DNA from: Brachyhypopomus gauderio
Lineage: Eukaryota; Chordata; Actinopteri; Gymnotiformes; Hypopomidae
NCBI RefSeq assembly: GCF_052324685.1
Contig: NW_027506880.1
Coordinates: forward strand, 1-64,000
DNA length: 64,000 nt
Direction: 5' to 3'
Made by a program: the position numbers and the translations under genes. How positions within the stretch are numbered: the stretch's first letter is position 1; every line of letters begins with the position of its first letter. The notes under the pieces were generated by a model. The model searched no databases, was not told where the DNA came from, and worked only from the letters and a program-made list of their open reading frames with translations. Below are positions 8,770 through 19,719 of the stretch, piece by piece.

Positions 8770-8879
8770 GTCAGAATGGCCGAGCGGTCTAAGGCGCCAG
8801 ACTCAAGTTGATGAAACTTCCAAAAGTAGGGGTTTCTGTTTTCCCAAAAGAGGCGTGGTTTCAAATCCCACTTCTGGCA
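8770..8879 (+). tRNA. trnL-CAA: tRNA-Leu(CAA) copy 29, class D
   Basis: Degenerate exon 2; T5; long spacer. Confidence 0.8.
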
Positions 8880-9099
8880 AGTGTTTTTCCATCAACAAAT
8901 GAATCTAGTTTTGCTGGAACATTCAACACAAGAGCTCATTATATAATGAGTAAATGAGAGAAAGAAAGAAACTCCTGTGACATCATAATTGAACATACTT
9001 GGACAATGTAATTTCAGGTTTATTGCTTTTCTTGAAATCTTCAGTTTTGACTGCCTAATCATTAATAAGACTGATTTCTAACAAGCAAAAATACCACCA

Positions 9100-9209
9100 G
9101 TCAGAATGGCCGAGCGGTCTAAGGCGCCAGACTCAAGTTGATAAAACTTCCAAAAGTTGGGTTTTCTGGTCTCCCAAAGGAGGCGTGGGTTGTAATCCCA
9201 CTTCTGACA
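9100..9209 (+). tRNA. trnL-CAA: tRNA-Leu(CAA) copy 30, class E
   Basis: C56G, A57T; T5; long spacer. Confidence 0.8.
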
Positions 9210-9429
9210 AGTGTTTTTCCATCAACAAATGAATGTAGTTTTGCTGGAACTTTCAACACAAGAGCTCATTATATAGTGAGTAAATGAGAGAAAGAAAGAA
9301 ACTCCTGTGACATCATAATTGAACAAGCTTCAACAATGTAATTTCAGGTTTATTGCTTTTCTTGAAATCTTCAGTTTTGACTGCCTAATCATTAATAAGT
9401 CTGATTTCTAACAAGCAAAAATACCACCA

Positions 9430-9539
9430 TTCAGAATGGCCGAGCGGTCTAAGGCGCCAGACTCAAGTTGATAAAACTTCCAAAAGTTGGGATTTCTGGT
9501 CTCCCAAAGGAGGCGTGGGTTCAAATCCCACTTCTGACA
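9430..9539 (+). tRNA. trnL-CAA: tRNA-Leu(CAA) copy 31, class A with G1T (T1 type example)
   Basis: The first base is T (accat-TCAGAA), so the 1-72 pair becomes U-C. Internal promoter boxes are intact, so it should be transcribed, but the 5' end and RNase P processing may suffer. The short spacer carries aagtttcaac. Confidence 0.88.
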
Positions 9540-9667
9540 AGTGTTTTCAATCAACAAATGAATCTAGTTTTGATAGAACTACAAACACAATAGCTCATTA
9601 TATAATGAGTAAATGAGAGAAATAAAGAAACTCTTGTGACATTATAAGTGAACAAGTTTCAACTCCA

Positions 9668-9777
9668 GTCAGAATGGCCGAGCGGTCTAAGGCGCCAGAC
9701 TCAAGTTGATGAAACTTCCAAAAGTAGGGGTTTCTGTTTTCCCAAAAGAGGCGTGGTTTCAAATCCCACTTCTGGCA
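9668..9777 (+). tRNA. trnL-CAA: tRNA-Leu(CAA) copy 32, class D
   Basis: Degenerate exon 2; next spacer has attataag and cacgacca. Confidence 0.8.
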
Positions 9778-9996
9778 AGTGTTTTTCCATCAACAAATGA
9801 ATCTAGTTTTGCTGGAACATTCAACACAAGAGCTCATTATATAATGAGTAAATGAGAGAAAGAAAGAAACTCCTGTGACATCATAATTGAACATACTTGG
9901 ACAATGTAATTTCAGGTTTATTGCTTTTCTTGAAATCTTCAGTTTTGACTGCCTAATCATTATAAGTCTGATTTCTAACAAGCAAAAACACGACCA

Positions 9997-10106
9997 GTCA
10001 GAATGGCCGAGCGGTCTAAGGCGCCAGACTCAAGTTGATAAAACTTCCAAAAGTTGGGTTTTCTGGTCTCCCAAAGGAGGCGTGGGTTCAAATCCCACTT
10101 CTGACA
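9997..10106 (+). tRNA. trnL-CAA: tRNA-Leu(CAA) copy 33, class B, forerunner of G18C group
   Basis: Still has G18, but its spacer carries the attgtacat mark of the later G18C copies. That spacer lost one GAAA (near 10187), giving the only 326-bp unit. Confidence 0.97.
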
Positions 10107-10322
10107 AGTGTTTTTCCATCAACAAATGAATGTAGTTTTGCTGGAACTTTCAACACAAGAGCTCATTATATAGTGAGTAAATGAGAGAAAGAAACTCCTG
10201 TGACATCATAATTGTACATACTTCAACAAAGTAATTTCAGGTTTATTGCTTTTCTTGAAATCTTCAGTTTTGACTGCCTAATCATTAATAAGACTGATTT
10301 CTAACAAGCAAAAATACCACCA

Positions 10323-10432
10323 GTCAGAATGGCCGAGCGGTCTAAGGCGCCAGACTCAAGTTGATAAAACTTCCAAAAGTTGGGATTTCTGGTCTCCCAA
10401 AGGAGGCGTGAGTTCAAATCCCACTTCTGACA
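10323..10432 (+). tRNA. trnL-CAA: tRNA-Leu(CAA) copy 34, class C'
   Basis: G52A with the class A intron (GGGAT), a hybrid of A and C; T5. Confidence 0.9.
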
Positions 10433-10652
10433 AGTGTTTTTCAATCAACAAATGATTCTAGTTTTGCTGGAACTTTCAACACAAGAGCTCATTATATAGT
10501 GAGTAAATGAGAGAAAGAAAGAAACTCCTGTGACATCATAATTGAACAAGCTTCAACAATGTAATTTCAGGTTTATTGCTTTTCTTGAAATCTTCAGTTT
10601 TGACTGCCTAATCATTAATAAGTCTGATTTCTAACAAGCAAAAATACCACCA

Positions 10653-10762
10653 GTCAGAATGGCCGAGCGGTCTAAGGCGCCAGACTCAAGTTGATAAAAC
10701 TTCCAAAAGTTGGGATTTCTGGTCTCCCAAAGGAGGCGTGGGTTCAAATCCCACTTCTGACA
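10653..10762 (+). tRNA. trnL-CAA: tRNA-Leu(CAA) copy 35, class A
   Basis: Intact; T4; short spacer. Confidence 0.97.
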
Positions 10763-10890
10763 AGTGTTTTCAATCAACAAATGAATCTAGTTTTGATAGA
10801 ACTACAAACACAATAGCTCATTATATAATGAGTAAATGAGAGAAATAAAGAAACTCTTGTGACATTATAAGTGAACAAGGTTCAACTCCA

Positions 10891-11000
10891 GTCAGAATGG
10901 CCGAGCGGTCTAAGGCGCCAGACTCAAGTTGATGAAACTTCCAAAAGTAGGGGTTTCTGTTTTCCCAAAAGAGGCGTGGTTTCAAATCCCACTTCTGGCA
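10891..11000 (+). tRNA. trnL-CAA: tRNA-Leu(CAA) copy 36, class D
   Basis: Degenerate exon 2; long spacer. Confidence 0.8.
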
Positions 11001-11220
11001 AGTGTTTTTCCATCAACAAATGAATCTAGTTTTGCTGGAACATTCAACACAAGAGCTCATTATATAATGAGTAAATGAGAGAAAGAAAGAAACTCCTGTG
11101 ACATCATAATTGAACATACTTGGACAATGTAATTTCAGGTTTATTGCTTTTCTTGAAATCTTCAGTTTTGACTGCCTAATCATTAATAAGTCTGATTTCT
11201 AACAAGCAAAAATACCACCA

Positions 11221-11330
11221 GTCAGAATGGCCGAGCGGTCTAAGGCGCCAGACTCAAGTTGATAAAACTTCCAAAAGTTGGGATTTCTGGTCTCCCAAAG
11301 GAGGCGTGGGTTCAAATCCCACTTCTGACA
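11221..11330 (+). tRNA. trnL-CAA: tRNA-Leu(CAA) copy 37, class A
   Basis: Intact; T4; short spacer. Confidence 0.97.
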
Positions 11331-11458
11331 AGTGTTTTCAATCAACAAATGAATCTAGTTTTGATAGAACTACAAACACAATAGCTCATTATATAATGAG
11401 TAAATGAGAGAAATAAAGAAACTCTTGTGACATTATAAGTGAACAAGGTTCAACTCCA

Positions 11459-11568
11459 GTCAGAATGGCCGAGCGGTCTAAGGCGCCAGACTCAAGTTGA
11501 TGAAACTTCCAAAAGTAGGGGTTTCTGTTTTCCCAAAAGAGGCGTGGTTTCAAATCCCACTTCTGGCA
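11459..11568 (+). tRNA. trnL-CAA: tRNA-Leu(CAA) copy 38, class D
   Basis: Degenerate exon 2; ends phrase 1. Confidence 0.8.
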
Positions 11569-11787
11569 AGTGTTTTTCCATCAACAAATGAATCTAGTTT
11601 TGCTGGAACATTCAACACAAGAGCTCATTATATAATGAGTAAATGAGAGAAAGAAAGAAACTCCTGTGACATCATAATTGAACATACTTGGACAATGTAA
11701 TTTCAGGTTTATTGCTTTTCTTGAAATCTTCAGTTTTGACTGCCTAATCATTATAAGTCTGATTTCTAACAAGCAAAAACACGACCA

Positions 11788-11897
11788 GTCAGAATGGCCG
11801 AGCGGTCTAAGGCGCCAGACTCAAGTTGATAAAACTTCCAAAAGTTGGGTTTTCTGGTCTCCCAAAGGAGGCGTGAGTTCAAATCCCACTTCTGACA
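11788..11897 (+). tRNA. trnL-CAA: tRNA-Leu(CAA) copy 39, class C, phrase head
   Basis: G52A; T5; long spacer. Confidence 0.9.
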
Positions 11898-12117
11898 AGT
11901 GTTTTTCAATCAACAAATGATTCTAGTTTTGCTGGAACATTCAACACAAGAGCTCATTACATAGTGAGTAAATGAGAGAAAGAAAGAAACTCCTGTGACA
12001 TCATAATTGAACATACTTGGACAATGTAATTTCAGGTTTATTGCTTTTCTTGAAATCTTCAGTTTTGACTGCCTAATCATTAATAAGTCTGATTTCTAAC
12101 TAGCAAAAGTACCAGCA

Positions 12118-12227
12118 GTCAGAATGGCCGAGCGGTCTAAGGCGCCAGACTCAAGTTGATAAAACTTCCAAAAGTTGGGTTTTCTGGTCTCCCAAAGGAG
12201 GCGTGGGTTCAAATCCCACTTCTGACA
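12118..12227 (+). tRNA. trnL-CAA: tRNA-Leu(CAA) copy 40, class B
   Basis: Intact; T5; long spacer with agacttattt. Confidence 0.97.
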
Positions 12228-12447
12228 AGTGTTTTTCCATCAACAAATGAATGTAGTTTTGCTGGAACTTTCAACACAAGAGCTCATTATATAGTGAGTA
12301 AATGAGAGAAAGAAAGAAACTCCTGTGACATCATAATTGAACATACTTCAACAAAGTAATTTCAGGTTTATTGCTTTTCTTGAAATCTTCAGTTTTGACT
12401 GCCTAATCATTAATAAGACTTATTTCTAACAAGCAAAAATACCACCA

Positions 12448-12557
12448 GTCAGAATGGCCGAGCGGTCTAAGGCGCCAGACTCAAGTTGATAAAACTTCCA
12501 AAAGTTGGGTTTTCTGGTCTCCCAAAGGAGGCGTGAGTTCAAATCCCACTTCTGACA
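12448..12557 (+). tRNA. trnL-CAA: tRNA-Leu(CAA) copy 41, class C
   Basis: G52A; T4; short spacer. Confidence 0.9.
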
Positions 12558-12685
12558 AGTGTTTTCAATCAACAAATGAATCTAGTTTTGATAGAACTAC
12601 AAACACAATAGCTCATTATATAATGAGTAAATGAGAGAAATAAAGAAACTCTTGTGACATTATAAGTGAACAAGGTTCAACTCCA

Positions 12686-12795
12686 GTCAGAATGGCCGAG
12701 CGGTCTAAGGCGCCAGACTCAAGTTGATGAAACTTCCAAAAGTAGGGGTTTCTGTTTTCCCAAAAGAGGCGTGGTTTCAAATCCCACTTCTGGCA
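12686..12795 (+). tRNA. trnL-CAA: tRNA-Leu(CAA) copy 42, class D
   Basis: Degenerate exon 2; long spacer. Confidence 0.8.
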
Positions 12796-13015
12796 AGTGT
12801 TTTTCCATCAACAAATGAATCTAGTTTTGCTGGAACATTCAACACAAGAGCTCATTATATAATGAGTAAATGAGAGAAAGAAAGAAACTCCTGTGACATC
12901 ATAATTGAACATACTTGGACAATGTAATTTCAGGTTTATTGCTTTTCTTGAAATCTTCAGTTTTGACTGCCTAATCATTAATAAGACTGATTTCTAACAA
13001 GCAAAAATACCACCA

Positions 13016-13125
13016 GTCAGAATGGCCGAGCGGTCTAAGGCGCCAGACTCAAGTTGATAAAACTTCCAAAAGTTGGGTTTTCTGGTCTCCCAAAGGAGGC
13101 GTGGGTTGTAATCCCACTTCTGACA
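13016..13125 (+). tRNA. trnL-CAA: tRNA-Leu(CAA) copy 43, class E
   Basis: C56G, A57T; T5. Confidence 0.8.
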
Positions 13126-13345
13126 AGTGTTTTTCCATCAACAAATGAATGTAGTTTTGCTGGAACTTTCAACACAAGAGCTCATTATATAGTGAGTAAA
13201 TGAGAGAAAGAAAGAAACTCCTGTGACATCATAATTGAACAAGCTTCAACAATGTAATTTCAGGTTTATTGCTTTTCTTGAAATCTTCAGTTTTGACTGC
13301 CTAATCATTAATAAGTCTGATTTCTAACAAGCAAAAATACCACCA

Positions 13346-13455
13346 GTCAGAATGGCCGAGCGGTCTAAGGCGCCAGACTCAAGTTGATAAAACTTCCAAA
13401 AGTTGGGATTTCTGGTCTCCCAAAGGAGGCGTGGGTTCAAATCCCACTTCTGACA
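13346..13455 (+). tRNA. trnL-CAA: tRNA-Leu(CAA) copy 44, class A
   Basis: Intact; T4; long spacer. Confidence 0.97.
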
Positions 13456-13674
13456 AGTGTTTTCAATCAACAAATGAATCTAGTTTTGCTGGAACTTTCA
13501 ACACAAGAGCTCATTATATAGTGAGTAAATGAGAGAAAGAAAGAAACTCCTGTGACATCATAATTGAACAAGCTTCAACAATGTAATTTCAGGTTTATTG
13601 CTTTTCTTGAAATCTTCAGTTTTGACTGCCTAATCATTAATAAGTCTGATTTCTAACAAGCAAAAATACCACCA

Positions 13675-13784
13675 TTCAGAATGGCCGAGCGGTCTAAGGC
13701 GCCAGACTCAAGTTGATAAAACTTCCAAAATTTGGGATTTCTGGTCTCCCAAAGGAGGCGTGGGTTCAAATCCCACTTCTGACA
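13675..13784 (+). tRNA. trnL-CAA: tRNA-Leu(CAA) copy 45, class A with G1T
   Basis: Also has intron G-to-T (aaaattt), a T1 subclass shared with 16697 and 21843. Short spacer. Confidence 0.87.
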
Positions 13785-13912
13785 AGTGTTTTCAATCAAC
13801 AAATGAATCTAGTTTTGATAGAACTACAAACACAATAGCTCATTATATAATGAGTAAATGAGAGAAATAAAGAAACTCTTGTGACATTATAAGTGAACAA
13901 GGTTCAACTCCA

Positions 13913-14022
13913 GTCAGAATGGCCGAGCGGTCTAAGGCGCCAGACTCAAGTTGATGAAACTTCCAAAAGTAGGGGTTTCTGTTTTCCCAAAAGAGGCGTG
14001 GTTTCAAATCCCACTTCTGGCA
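13913..14022 (+). tRNA. trnL-CAA: tRNA-Leu(CAA) copy 46, class D
   Basis: Degenerate exon 2; long spacer. Confidence 0.8.
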
Positions 14023-14242
14023 AGTGTTTTTCCATCAACAAATGAATCTAGTTTTGCTGGAACATTCAACACAAGAGCTCATTATATAATGAGTAAATGA
14101 GAGAAAGAAAGAAACTCCTGTGACATCATAATTGAACATACTTGGACAATGTAATTTCAGGTTTATTGCTTTTCTTGAAATCTTCAGTTTTGACTGCCTA
14201 ATCATTAATAAGTCTGATTTCTAACAAGCAAAAATACCACCA

Positions 14243-14352
14243 GTCAGAATGGCCGAGCGGTCTAAGGCGCCAGACTCAAGTTGATAAAACTTCCAAAAGT
14301 TGGGATTTCTGGTCTCCCAAAGGAGGCGTGGGTTCAAATCCCACTTCTGACA
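14243..14352 (+). tRNA. trnL-CAA: tRNA-Leu(CAA) copy 47, class A
   Basis: Intact; T4; short spacer. Confidence 0.97.
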
Positions 14353-14480
14353 AGTGTTTTCAATCAACAAATGAATCTAGTTTTGATAGAACTACAAACA
14401 CAATAGCTCATTATATAATGAGTAAATGAGAGAAATAAAGAAACTCTTGTGACATTATAAGTGAACAAGGTTCAACTCCA

Positions 14481-14590
14481 GTCAGAATGGCCGAGCGGTC
14501 TAAGGCGCCAGACTCAAGTTGATGAAACTTCCAAAAGTAGGGGTTTCTGTTTTCCCAAAAGAGGCGTGGTTTCAAATCCCACTTCTGGCA
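14481..14590 (+). tRNA. trnL-CAA: tRNA-Leu(CAA) copy 48, class D
   Basis: Degenerate exon 2; ends phrase 2. Confidence 0.8.
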
Positions 14591-14809
14591 AGTGTTTTTC
14601 CATCAACAAATGAATCTAGTTTTGCTGGAACATTCAACACAAGAGCTCATTATATAATGAGTAAATGAGAGAAAGAAAGAAACTCCTGTGACATCATAAT
14701 TGAACATACTTGGACAATGTAATTTCAGGTTTATTGCTTTTCTTGAAATCTTCAGTTTTGACTGCCTAATCATTATAAGTCTGATTTCTAACAAGCAAAA
14801 CCACGACCA

Positions 14810-14919
14810 GTCAGAATGGCCGAGCGGTCTAAGGCGCCAGACTCAAGTTGATAAAACTTCCAAAAGTTGGGTTTTCTGGTCTCCCAAAGGAGGCGTGAGT
14901 TCAAATCCCACTTCTGACA
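14810..14919 (+). tRNA. trnL-CAA: tRNA-Leu(CAA) copy 49, class C, phrase head
   Basis: G52A; T5; long spacer. Confidence 0.9.
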
Positions 14920-15139
14920 AGTGTTTTTCAATCAACAAATGATTCTAGTTTTGCTGGAACATTCAACACAAGAGCTCATTACATAGTGAGTAAATGAGAG
15001 AAAGAAAGAAACTCCTGTGACATCATAATTGAACATACTTGGACAATGTAATTTCAGGTTTATTGCTTTTCTTGAAATCTTCAGTTTTGACTGCCTAATC
15101 ATTAATAAGTCTGATTTCTAACTAGCAAAAGTACCAGCA

Positions 15140-15249
15140 GTCAGAATGGCCGAGCGGTCTAAGGCGCCAGACTCAAGTTGATAAAACTTCCAAAAGTTGG
15201 GTTTTCTGGTCTCCCAAAGGAGGCGTGGGTTCAAATCCCACTTCTGACA
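15140..15249 (+). tRNA. trnL-CAA: tRNA-Leu(CAA) copy 50, class B
   Basis: Intact; T5; long spacer. Confidence 0.97.
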
Positions 15250-15469
15250 AGTGTTTTTCCATCAACAAATGAATGTAGTTTTGCTGGAACTTTCAACACA
15301 AGAGCTCATTATATAGTGAGTAAATGAGAGAAAGAAAGAAACTCCTGTGACATCATAATTGAACATACTTCAACAAAGTAATTTCAGGTTTATTGCTTTT
15401 CTTGAAATCTTCAGTTTTGACTGCCTAATCATTAATAAGACTTATTTCTAACAAGCAAAAATACCACCA

Positions 15470-15579
15470 GTCAGAATGGCCGAGCGGTCTAAGGCGCCAG
15501 ACTCAAGTTGATAAAACTTCCAAAAGTTGGGTTTTCTGGTCTCCCAAAGGAGGCGTGAGTTCAAATCCCACTTCTGACA
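15470..15579 (+). tRNA. trnL-CAA: tRNA-Leu(CAA) copy 51, class C
   Basis: G52A; T4; short spacer. Confidence 0.9.
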
Positions 15580-15707
15580 AGTGTTTTCAATCAACAAATG
15601 AATCTAGTTTTGATAGAACTACAAACACAATAGCTCATTATATAATGAGTAAATGAGAGAAATAAAGAAACTCTTGTGACATTATAAGTGAACAAGGTTC
15701 AACTCCA

Positions 15708-15817
15708 GTCAGAATGGCCGAGCGGTCTAAGGCGCCAGACTCAAGTTGATGAAACTTCCAAAAGTAGGGGTTTCTGTTTTCCCAAAAGAGGCGTGGTTTC
15801 AAATCCCACTTCTGGCA
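15708..15817 (+). tRNA. trnL-CAA: tRNA-Leu(CAA) copy 52, class D
   Basis: Degenerate exon 2; long spacer. Confidence 0.8.
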
Positions 15818-16037
15818 AGTGTTTTTCCATCAACAAATGAATCTAGTTTTGCTGGAACATTCAACACAAGAGCTCATTATATAATGAGTAAATGAGAGAA
15901 AGAAAGAAACTCCTGTGACATCATAATTGAACATACTTGGACAATGTAATTTCAGGTTTATTGCTTTTCTTGAAATCTTCAGTTTTGACTGCCTAATCAT
16001 TAATAAGACTGATTTCTAACAAGCAAAAATACCACCA

Positions 16038-16147
16038 GTCAGAATGGCCGAGCGGTCTAAGGCGCCAGACTCAAGTTGATAAAACTTCCAAAAGTTGGGT
16101 TTTCTGGTCTCCCAAAGGAGGCGTGGGTTGTAATCCCACTTCTGACA
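16038..16147 (+). tRNA. trnL-CAA: tRNA-Leu(CAA) copy 53, class E
   Basis: C56G, A57T; T5. Confidence 0.8.
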
Positions 16148-16367
16148 AGTGTTTTTCCATCAACAAATGAATGTAGTTTTGCTGGAACTTTCAACACAAG
16201 AGCTCATTATATAGTGAGTAAATGAGAGAAAGAAAGAAACTCCTGTGACATCATAATTGAACAAGCTTCAACAATGTAATTTCAGGTTTATTGCTTTTCT
16301 TGAAATCTTCAGTTTTGACTGCCTAATCATTAATAAGTCTGATTTCTAACAAGCAAAAATACCACCA

Positions 16368-16477
16368 GTCAGAATGGCCGAGCGGTCTAAGGCGCCAGAC
16401 TCAAGTTGATAAAACTTCCAAAAGTTGGGATTTCTGGTCTCCCAAAGGAGGCGTGGGTTCAAATCCCACTTCTGACA
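16368..16477 (+). tRNA. trnL-CAA: tRNA-Leu(CAA) copy 54, class A
   Basis: Intact; T4; long spacer. Confidence 0.97.
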
Positions 16478-16696
16478 AGTGTTTTCAATCAACAAATGAA
16501 TCTAGTTTTGCTGGAACTTTCAACACAAGAGCTCATTATATAGTGAGTAAATGAGAGAAAGAAAGAAACTCCTGTGACATCATAATTGAACAAGCTTCAA
16601 CAATGTAATTTCAGGTTTATTGCTTTTCTTGAAATCTTCAGTTTTGACTGCCTAATCATTAATAAGTCTGATTTCTAACAAGCAAAAATACCACCA

Positions 16697-16806
16697 TTCA
16701 GAATGGCCGAGCGGTCTAAGGCGCCAGACTCAAGTTGATAAAACTTCCAAAATTTGGGATTTCTGGTCTCCCAAAGGAGGCGTGGGTTCAAATCCCACTT
16801 CTGACA
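16697..16806 (+). tRNA. trnL-CAA: tRNA-Leu(CAA) copy 55, class A with G1T
   Basis: Intron aaaattt subclass; short spacer. Confidence 0.87.
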
Positions 16807-16934
16807 AGTGTTTTCAATCAACAAATGAATCTAGTTTTGATAGAACTACAAACACAATAGCTCATTATATAATGAGTAAATGAGAGAAATAAAGAAACTC
16901 TTGTGACATTATAAGTGAACAAGGTTCAACTCCA

Positions 16935-17044
16935 GTCAGAATGGCCGAGCGGTCTAAGGCGCCAGACTCAAGTTGATGAAACTTCCAAAAGTAGGGGTTT
17001 CTGTTTTCCCAAAAGAGGCGTGGTTTCAAATCCCACTTCTGGCA
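16935..17044 (+). tRNA. trnL-CAA: tRNA-Leu(CAA) copy 56, class D
   Basis: Degenerate exon 2; long spacer. Confidence 0.8.
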
Positions 17045-17264
17045 AGTGTTTTTCCATCAACAAATGAATCTAGTTTTGCTGGAACATTCAACACAAGAGC
17101 TCATTATATAATGAGTAAATGAGAGAAAGAAAGAAACTCCTGTGACATCATAATTGAACATACTTGGACAATGTAATTTCAGGTTTATTGCTTTTCTTGA
17201 AATCTTCAGTTTTGACTGCCTAATCATTAATAAGTCTGATTTCTAACAAGCAAAAATACCACCA

Positions 17265-17374
17265 GTCAGAATGGCCGAGCGGTCTAAGGCGCCAGACTCA
17301 AGTTGATAAAACTTCCAAAAGTTGGGATTTCTGGTCTCCCAAAGGAGGCGTGGGTTCAAATCCCACTTCTGACA
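17265..17374 (+). tRNA. trnL-CAA: tRNA-Leu(CAA) copy 57, class A
   Basis: Intact; T4; short spacer. Confidence 0.97.
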
Positions 17375-17502
17375 AGTGTTTTCAATCAACAAATGAATCT
17401 AGTTTTGATAGAACTACAAACACAATAGCTCATTATATAATGAGTAAATGAGAGAAATAAAGAAACTCTTGTGACATTATAAGTGAACAAGGTTCAACTC
17501 CA

Positions 17503-17612
17503 GTCAGAATGGCCGAGCGGTCTAAGGCGCCAGACTCAAGTTGATGAAACTTCCAAAAGTAGGGGTTTCTGTTTTCCCAAAAGAGGCGTGGTTTCAAATC
17601 CCACTTCTGGCA
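17503..17612 (+). tRNA. trnL-CAA: tRNA-Leu(CAA) copy 58, class D
   Basis: Degenerate exon 2; ends phrase 3. Confidence 0.8.
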
Positions 17613-17831
17613 AGTGTTTTTCCATCAACAAATGAATCTAGTTTTGCTGGAACATTCAACACAAGAGCTCATTATATAATGAGTAAATGAGAGAAAGAAA
17701 GAAACTCCTGTGACATCATAATTGAACATACTTGGACAATGTAATTTCAGGTTTATTGCTTTTCTTGAAATCTTCAGTTTTGACTGCCTAATCATTATAA
17801 GTCTGATTTCTAACAAGCAAAACCACGACCA

Positions 17832-17941
17832 GTCAGAATGGCCGAGCGGTCTAAGGCGCCAGACTCAAGTTGATAAAACTTCCAAAAGTTGGGTTTTCTG
17901 GTCTCCCAAAGGAGGCGTGAGTTCAAATCCCACTTCTGACA
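17832..17941 (+). tRNA. trnL-CAA: tRNA-Leu(CAA) copy 59, class C, phrase head
   Basis: G52A; T5; long spacer. Confidence 0.9.
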
Positions 17942-18161
17942 AGTGTTTTTCAATCAACAAATGATTCTAGTTTTGCTGGAACATTCAACACAAGAGCTCA
18001 TTACATAGTGAGTAAATGAGAGAAAGAAAGAAACTCCTGTGACATCATAATTGAACATACTTGGACAATGTAATTTCAGGTTTATTGCTTTTCTTGAAAT
18101 CTTCAGTTTTGACTGCCTAATCATTAATAAGTCTGATTTCTAACTAGCAAAAGTACCAGCA

Positions 18162-18271
18162 GTCAGAATGGCCGAGCGGTCTAAGGCGCCAGACTCAAGT
18201 TGATAAAACTTCCAAAAGTTGGGTTTTCTGGTCTCCCAAAGGAGGCGTGGGTTCAAATCCCACTTCTGACA
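18162..18271 (+). tRNA. trnL-CAA: tRNA-Leu(CAA) copy 60, class B
   Basis: Intact; T5; long spacer. Confidence 0.97.
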
Positions 18272-18491
18272 AGTGTTTTTCCATCAACAAATGAATGTAG
18301 TTTTGCTGGAACTTTCAACACAAGAGCTCATTATATAGTGAGTAAATGAGAGAAAGAAAGAAACTCCTGTGACATCATAATTGAACATACTTCAACAAAG
18401 TAATTTCAGGTTTATTGCTTTTCTTGAAATCTTCAGTTTTGACTGCCTAATCATTAATAAGACTTATTTCTAACAAGCAAAAATACCACCA

Positions 18492-18601
18492 GTCAGAATG
18501 GCCGAGCGGTCTAAGGCGCCAGACTCAAGTTGATAAAACTTCCAAAAGTTGGGTTTTCTGGTCTCCCAAAGGAGGCGTGAGTTCAAATCCCACTTCTGAC
18601 A
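18492..18601 (+). tRNA. trnL-CAA: tRNA-Leu(CAA) copy 61, class C
   Basis: G52A; T4; short spacer. Confidence 0.9.
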
Positions 18602-18729
18602 AGTGTTTTCAATCAACAAATGAATCTAGTTTTGATAGAACTACAAACACAATAGCTCATTATATAATGAGTAAATGAGAGAAATAAAGAAACTCTTGTG
18701 ACATTATAAGTGAACAAGGTTCAACTCCA

Positions 18730-18839
18730 GTCAGAATGGCCGAGCGGTCTAAGGCGCCAGACTCAAGTTGATGAAACTTCCAAAAGTAGGGGTTTCTGTT
18801 TTCCCAAAAGAGGCGTGGTTTCAAATCCCACTTCTGGCA
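18730..18839 (+). tRNA. trnL-CAA: tRNA-Leu(CAA) copy 62, class D
   Basis: Degenerate exon 2; ends phrase 4. Confidence 0.8.
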
Positions 18840-19058
18840 AGTGTTTTTCCATCAACAAATGAATCTAGTTTTGCTGGAACATTCAACACAAGAGCTCATT
18901 ATATAATGAGTAAATGAGAGAAAGAAAGAAACTCCTGTGACATCATAATTGAACATACTTGGACAATGTAATTTCAGGTTTATTGCTTTTCTTGAAATCT
19001 TCAGTTTTGACTGCCTAATCATTATAAGTCTGATTTCTAACAAGCAAAACCACGACCA

Positions 19059-19169
19059 GTCAGAATGGCCGAGCGGTCTAAGGCGCCAGACTCAAGTTGA
19101 TAAAACTTCCAAAAGTTGGGTTTTTCTGGTCTCCCAAAGGAGGCGTGAGTTCAAATCCCACTTCTGACA
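19059..19169 (+). tRNA. trnL-CAA: tRNA-Leu(CAA) copy 63, class C, 111 bp, phrase head
   Basis: G52A plus one extra T at the intron-exon 2 T run, giving a 27-nt intron or a shifted 3' splice bulge. The only 111-bp copy. Confidence 0.87.
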
Positions 19170-19389
19170 AGTGTTTTTCAATCAACAAATGATTCTAGTT
19201 TTGCTGGAACATTCAACACAAGAGCTCATTACATAGTGAGTAAATGAGAGAAAGAAAGAAACTCCTGTGACATCATAATTGAACATACTTGGACAATGTA
19301 ATTTCAGGTTTATTGCTTTTCTTGAAATCTTCAGTTTTGACTGCCTAATCATTAATAAGTCTGATTTCTAACTAGCAAAAGTACCAGCA

Positions 19390-19499
19390 GTCAGAATGGC
19401 CGAGCGGTCTAAGGCGCCAGACTCAAGTTGATAAAACTTCCAAAAGTTGGGTTTTCTGGTCTCCCAAAGGAGGCGTGGGTTCAAATCCCACTTCTGACA
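19390..19499 (+). tRNA. trnL-CAA: tRNA-Leu(CAA) copy 64, class B
   Basis: Intact; T5; long spacer. Confidence 0.97.
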
Positions 19500-19719
19500 A
19501 GTGTTTTTCCATCAACAAATGAATGTAGTTTTGCTGGAACTTTCAACACAAGAGCTCATTATATAGTGAGTAAATGAGAGAAAGAAAGAAACTCCTGTGA
19601 CATCATAATTGAACATACTTCAACAAAGTAATTTCAGGTTTATTGCTTTTCTTGAAATCTTCAGTTTTGACTGCCTAATCATTAATAAGACTTATTTCTA
19701 ACAAGCAAAAATACCACCA

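Larger units (their letters stand above)
6975..11787 (+). repeat. Higher-order phrase 1 (copies 23-38)
   Basis: Class order C B C D A A D E T1 D B C' A D A D; 4,813 bp. Its B copy at 9997 has the spacer of the later G18C class but still has G18, so this phrase looks ancestral to those. Confidence 0.8.
11788..14809 (+). repeat. Higher-order phrase 2 (copies 39-48), 3,022 bp
   Basis: Class order C B C D E A T1 D A D. It repeats at once at 14810 with the same order and the same 3,022-bp length. Confidence 0.88.
14810..17831 (+). repeat. Higher-order phrase 3 (copies 49-58), 3,022 bp
   Basis: Tandem duplicate of 11788-14809. The T1 copy keeps the intron G-to-T change (aaaattt) in both. The spacer before the head reads aaaaccacgacc here and aaaaacacgacc before phrase 2. 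Confidence 0.88.
17832..19058 (+). repeat. Higher-order phrase 4 (copies 59-62), 1,227 bp
   Basis: A cut-down phrase, C B C D only. The next phrase restarts at 19059 with the same aaaaccacgacc head spacer, as expected of an unequal crossover shifted by four units. Confidence 0.8.
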
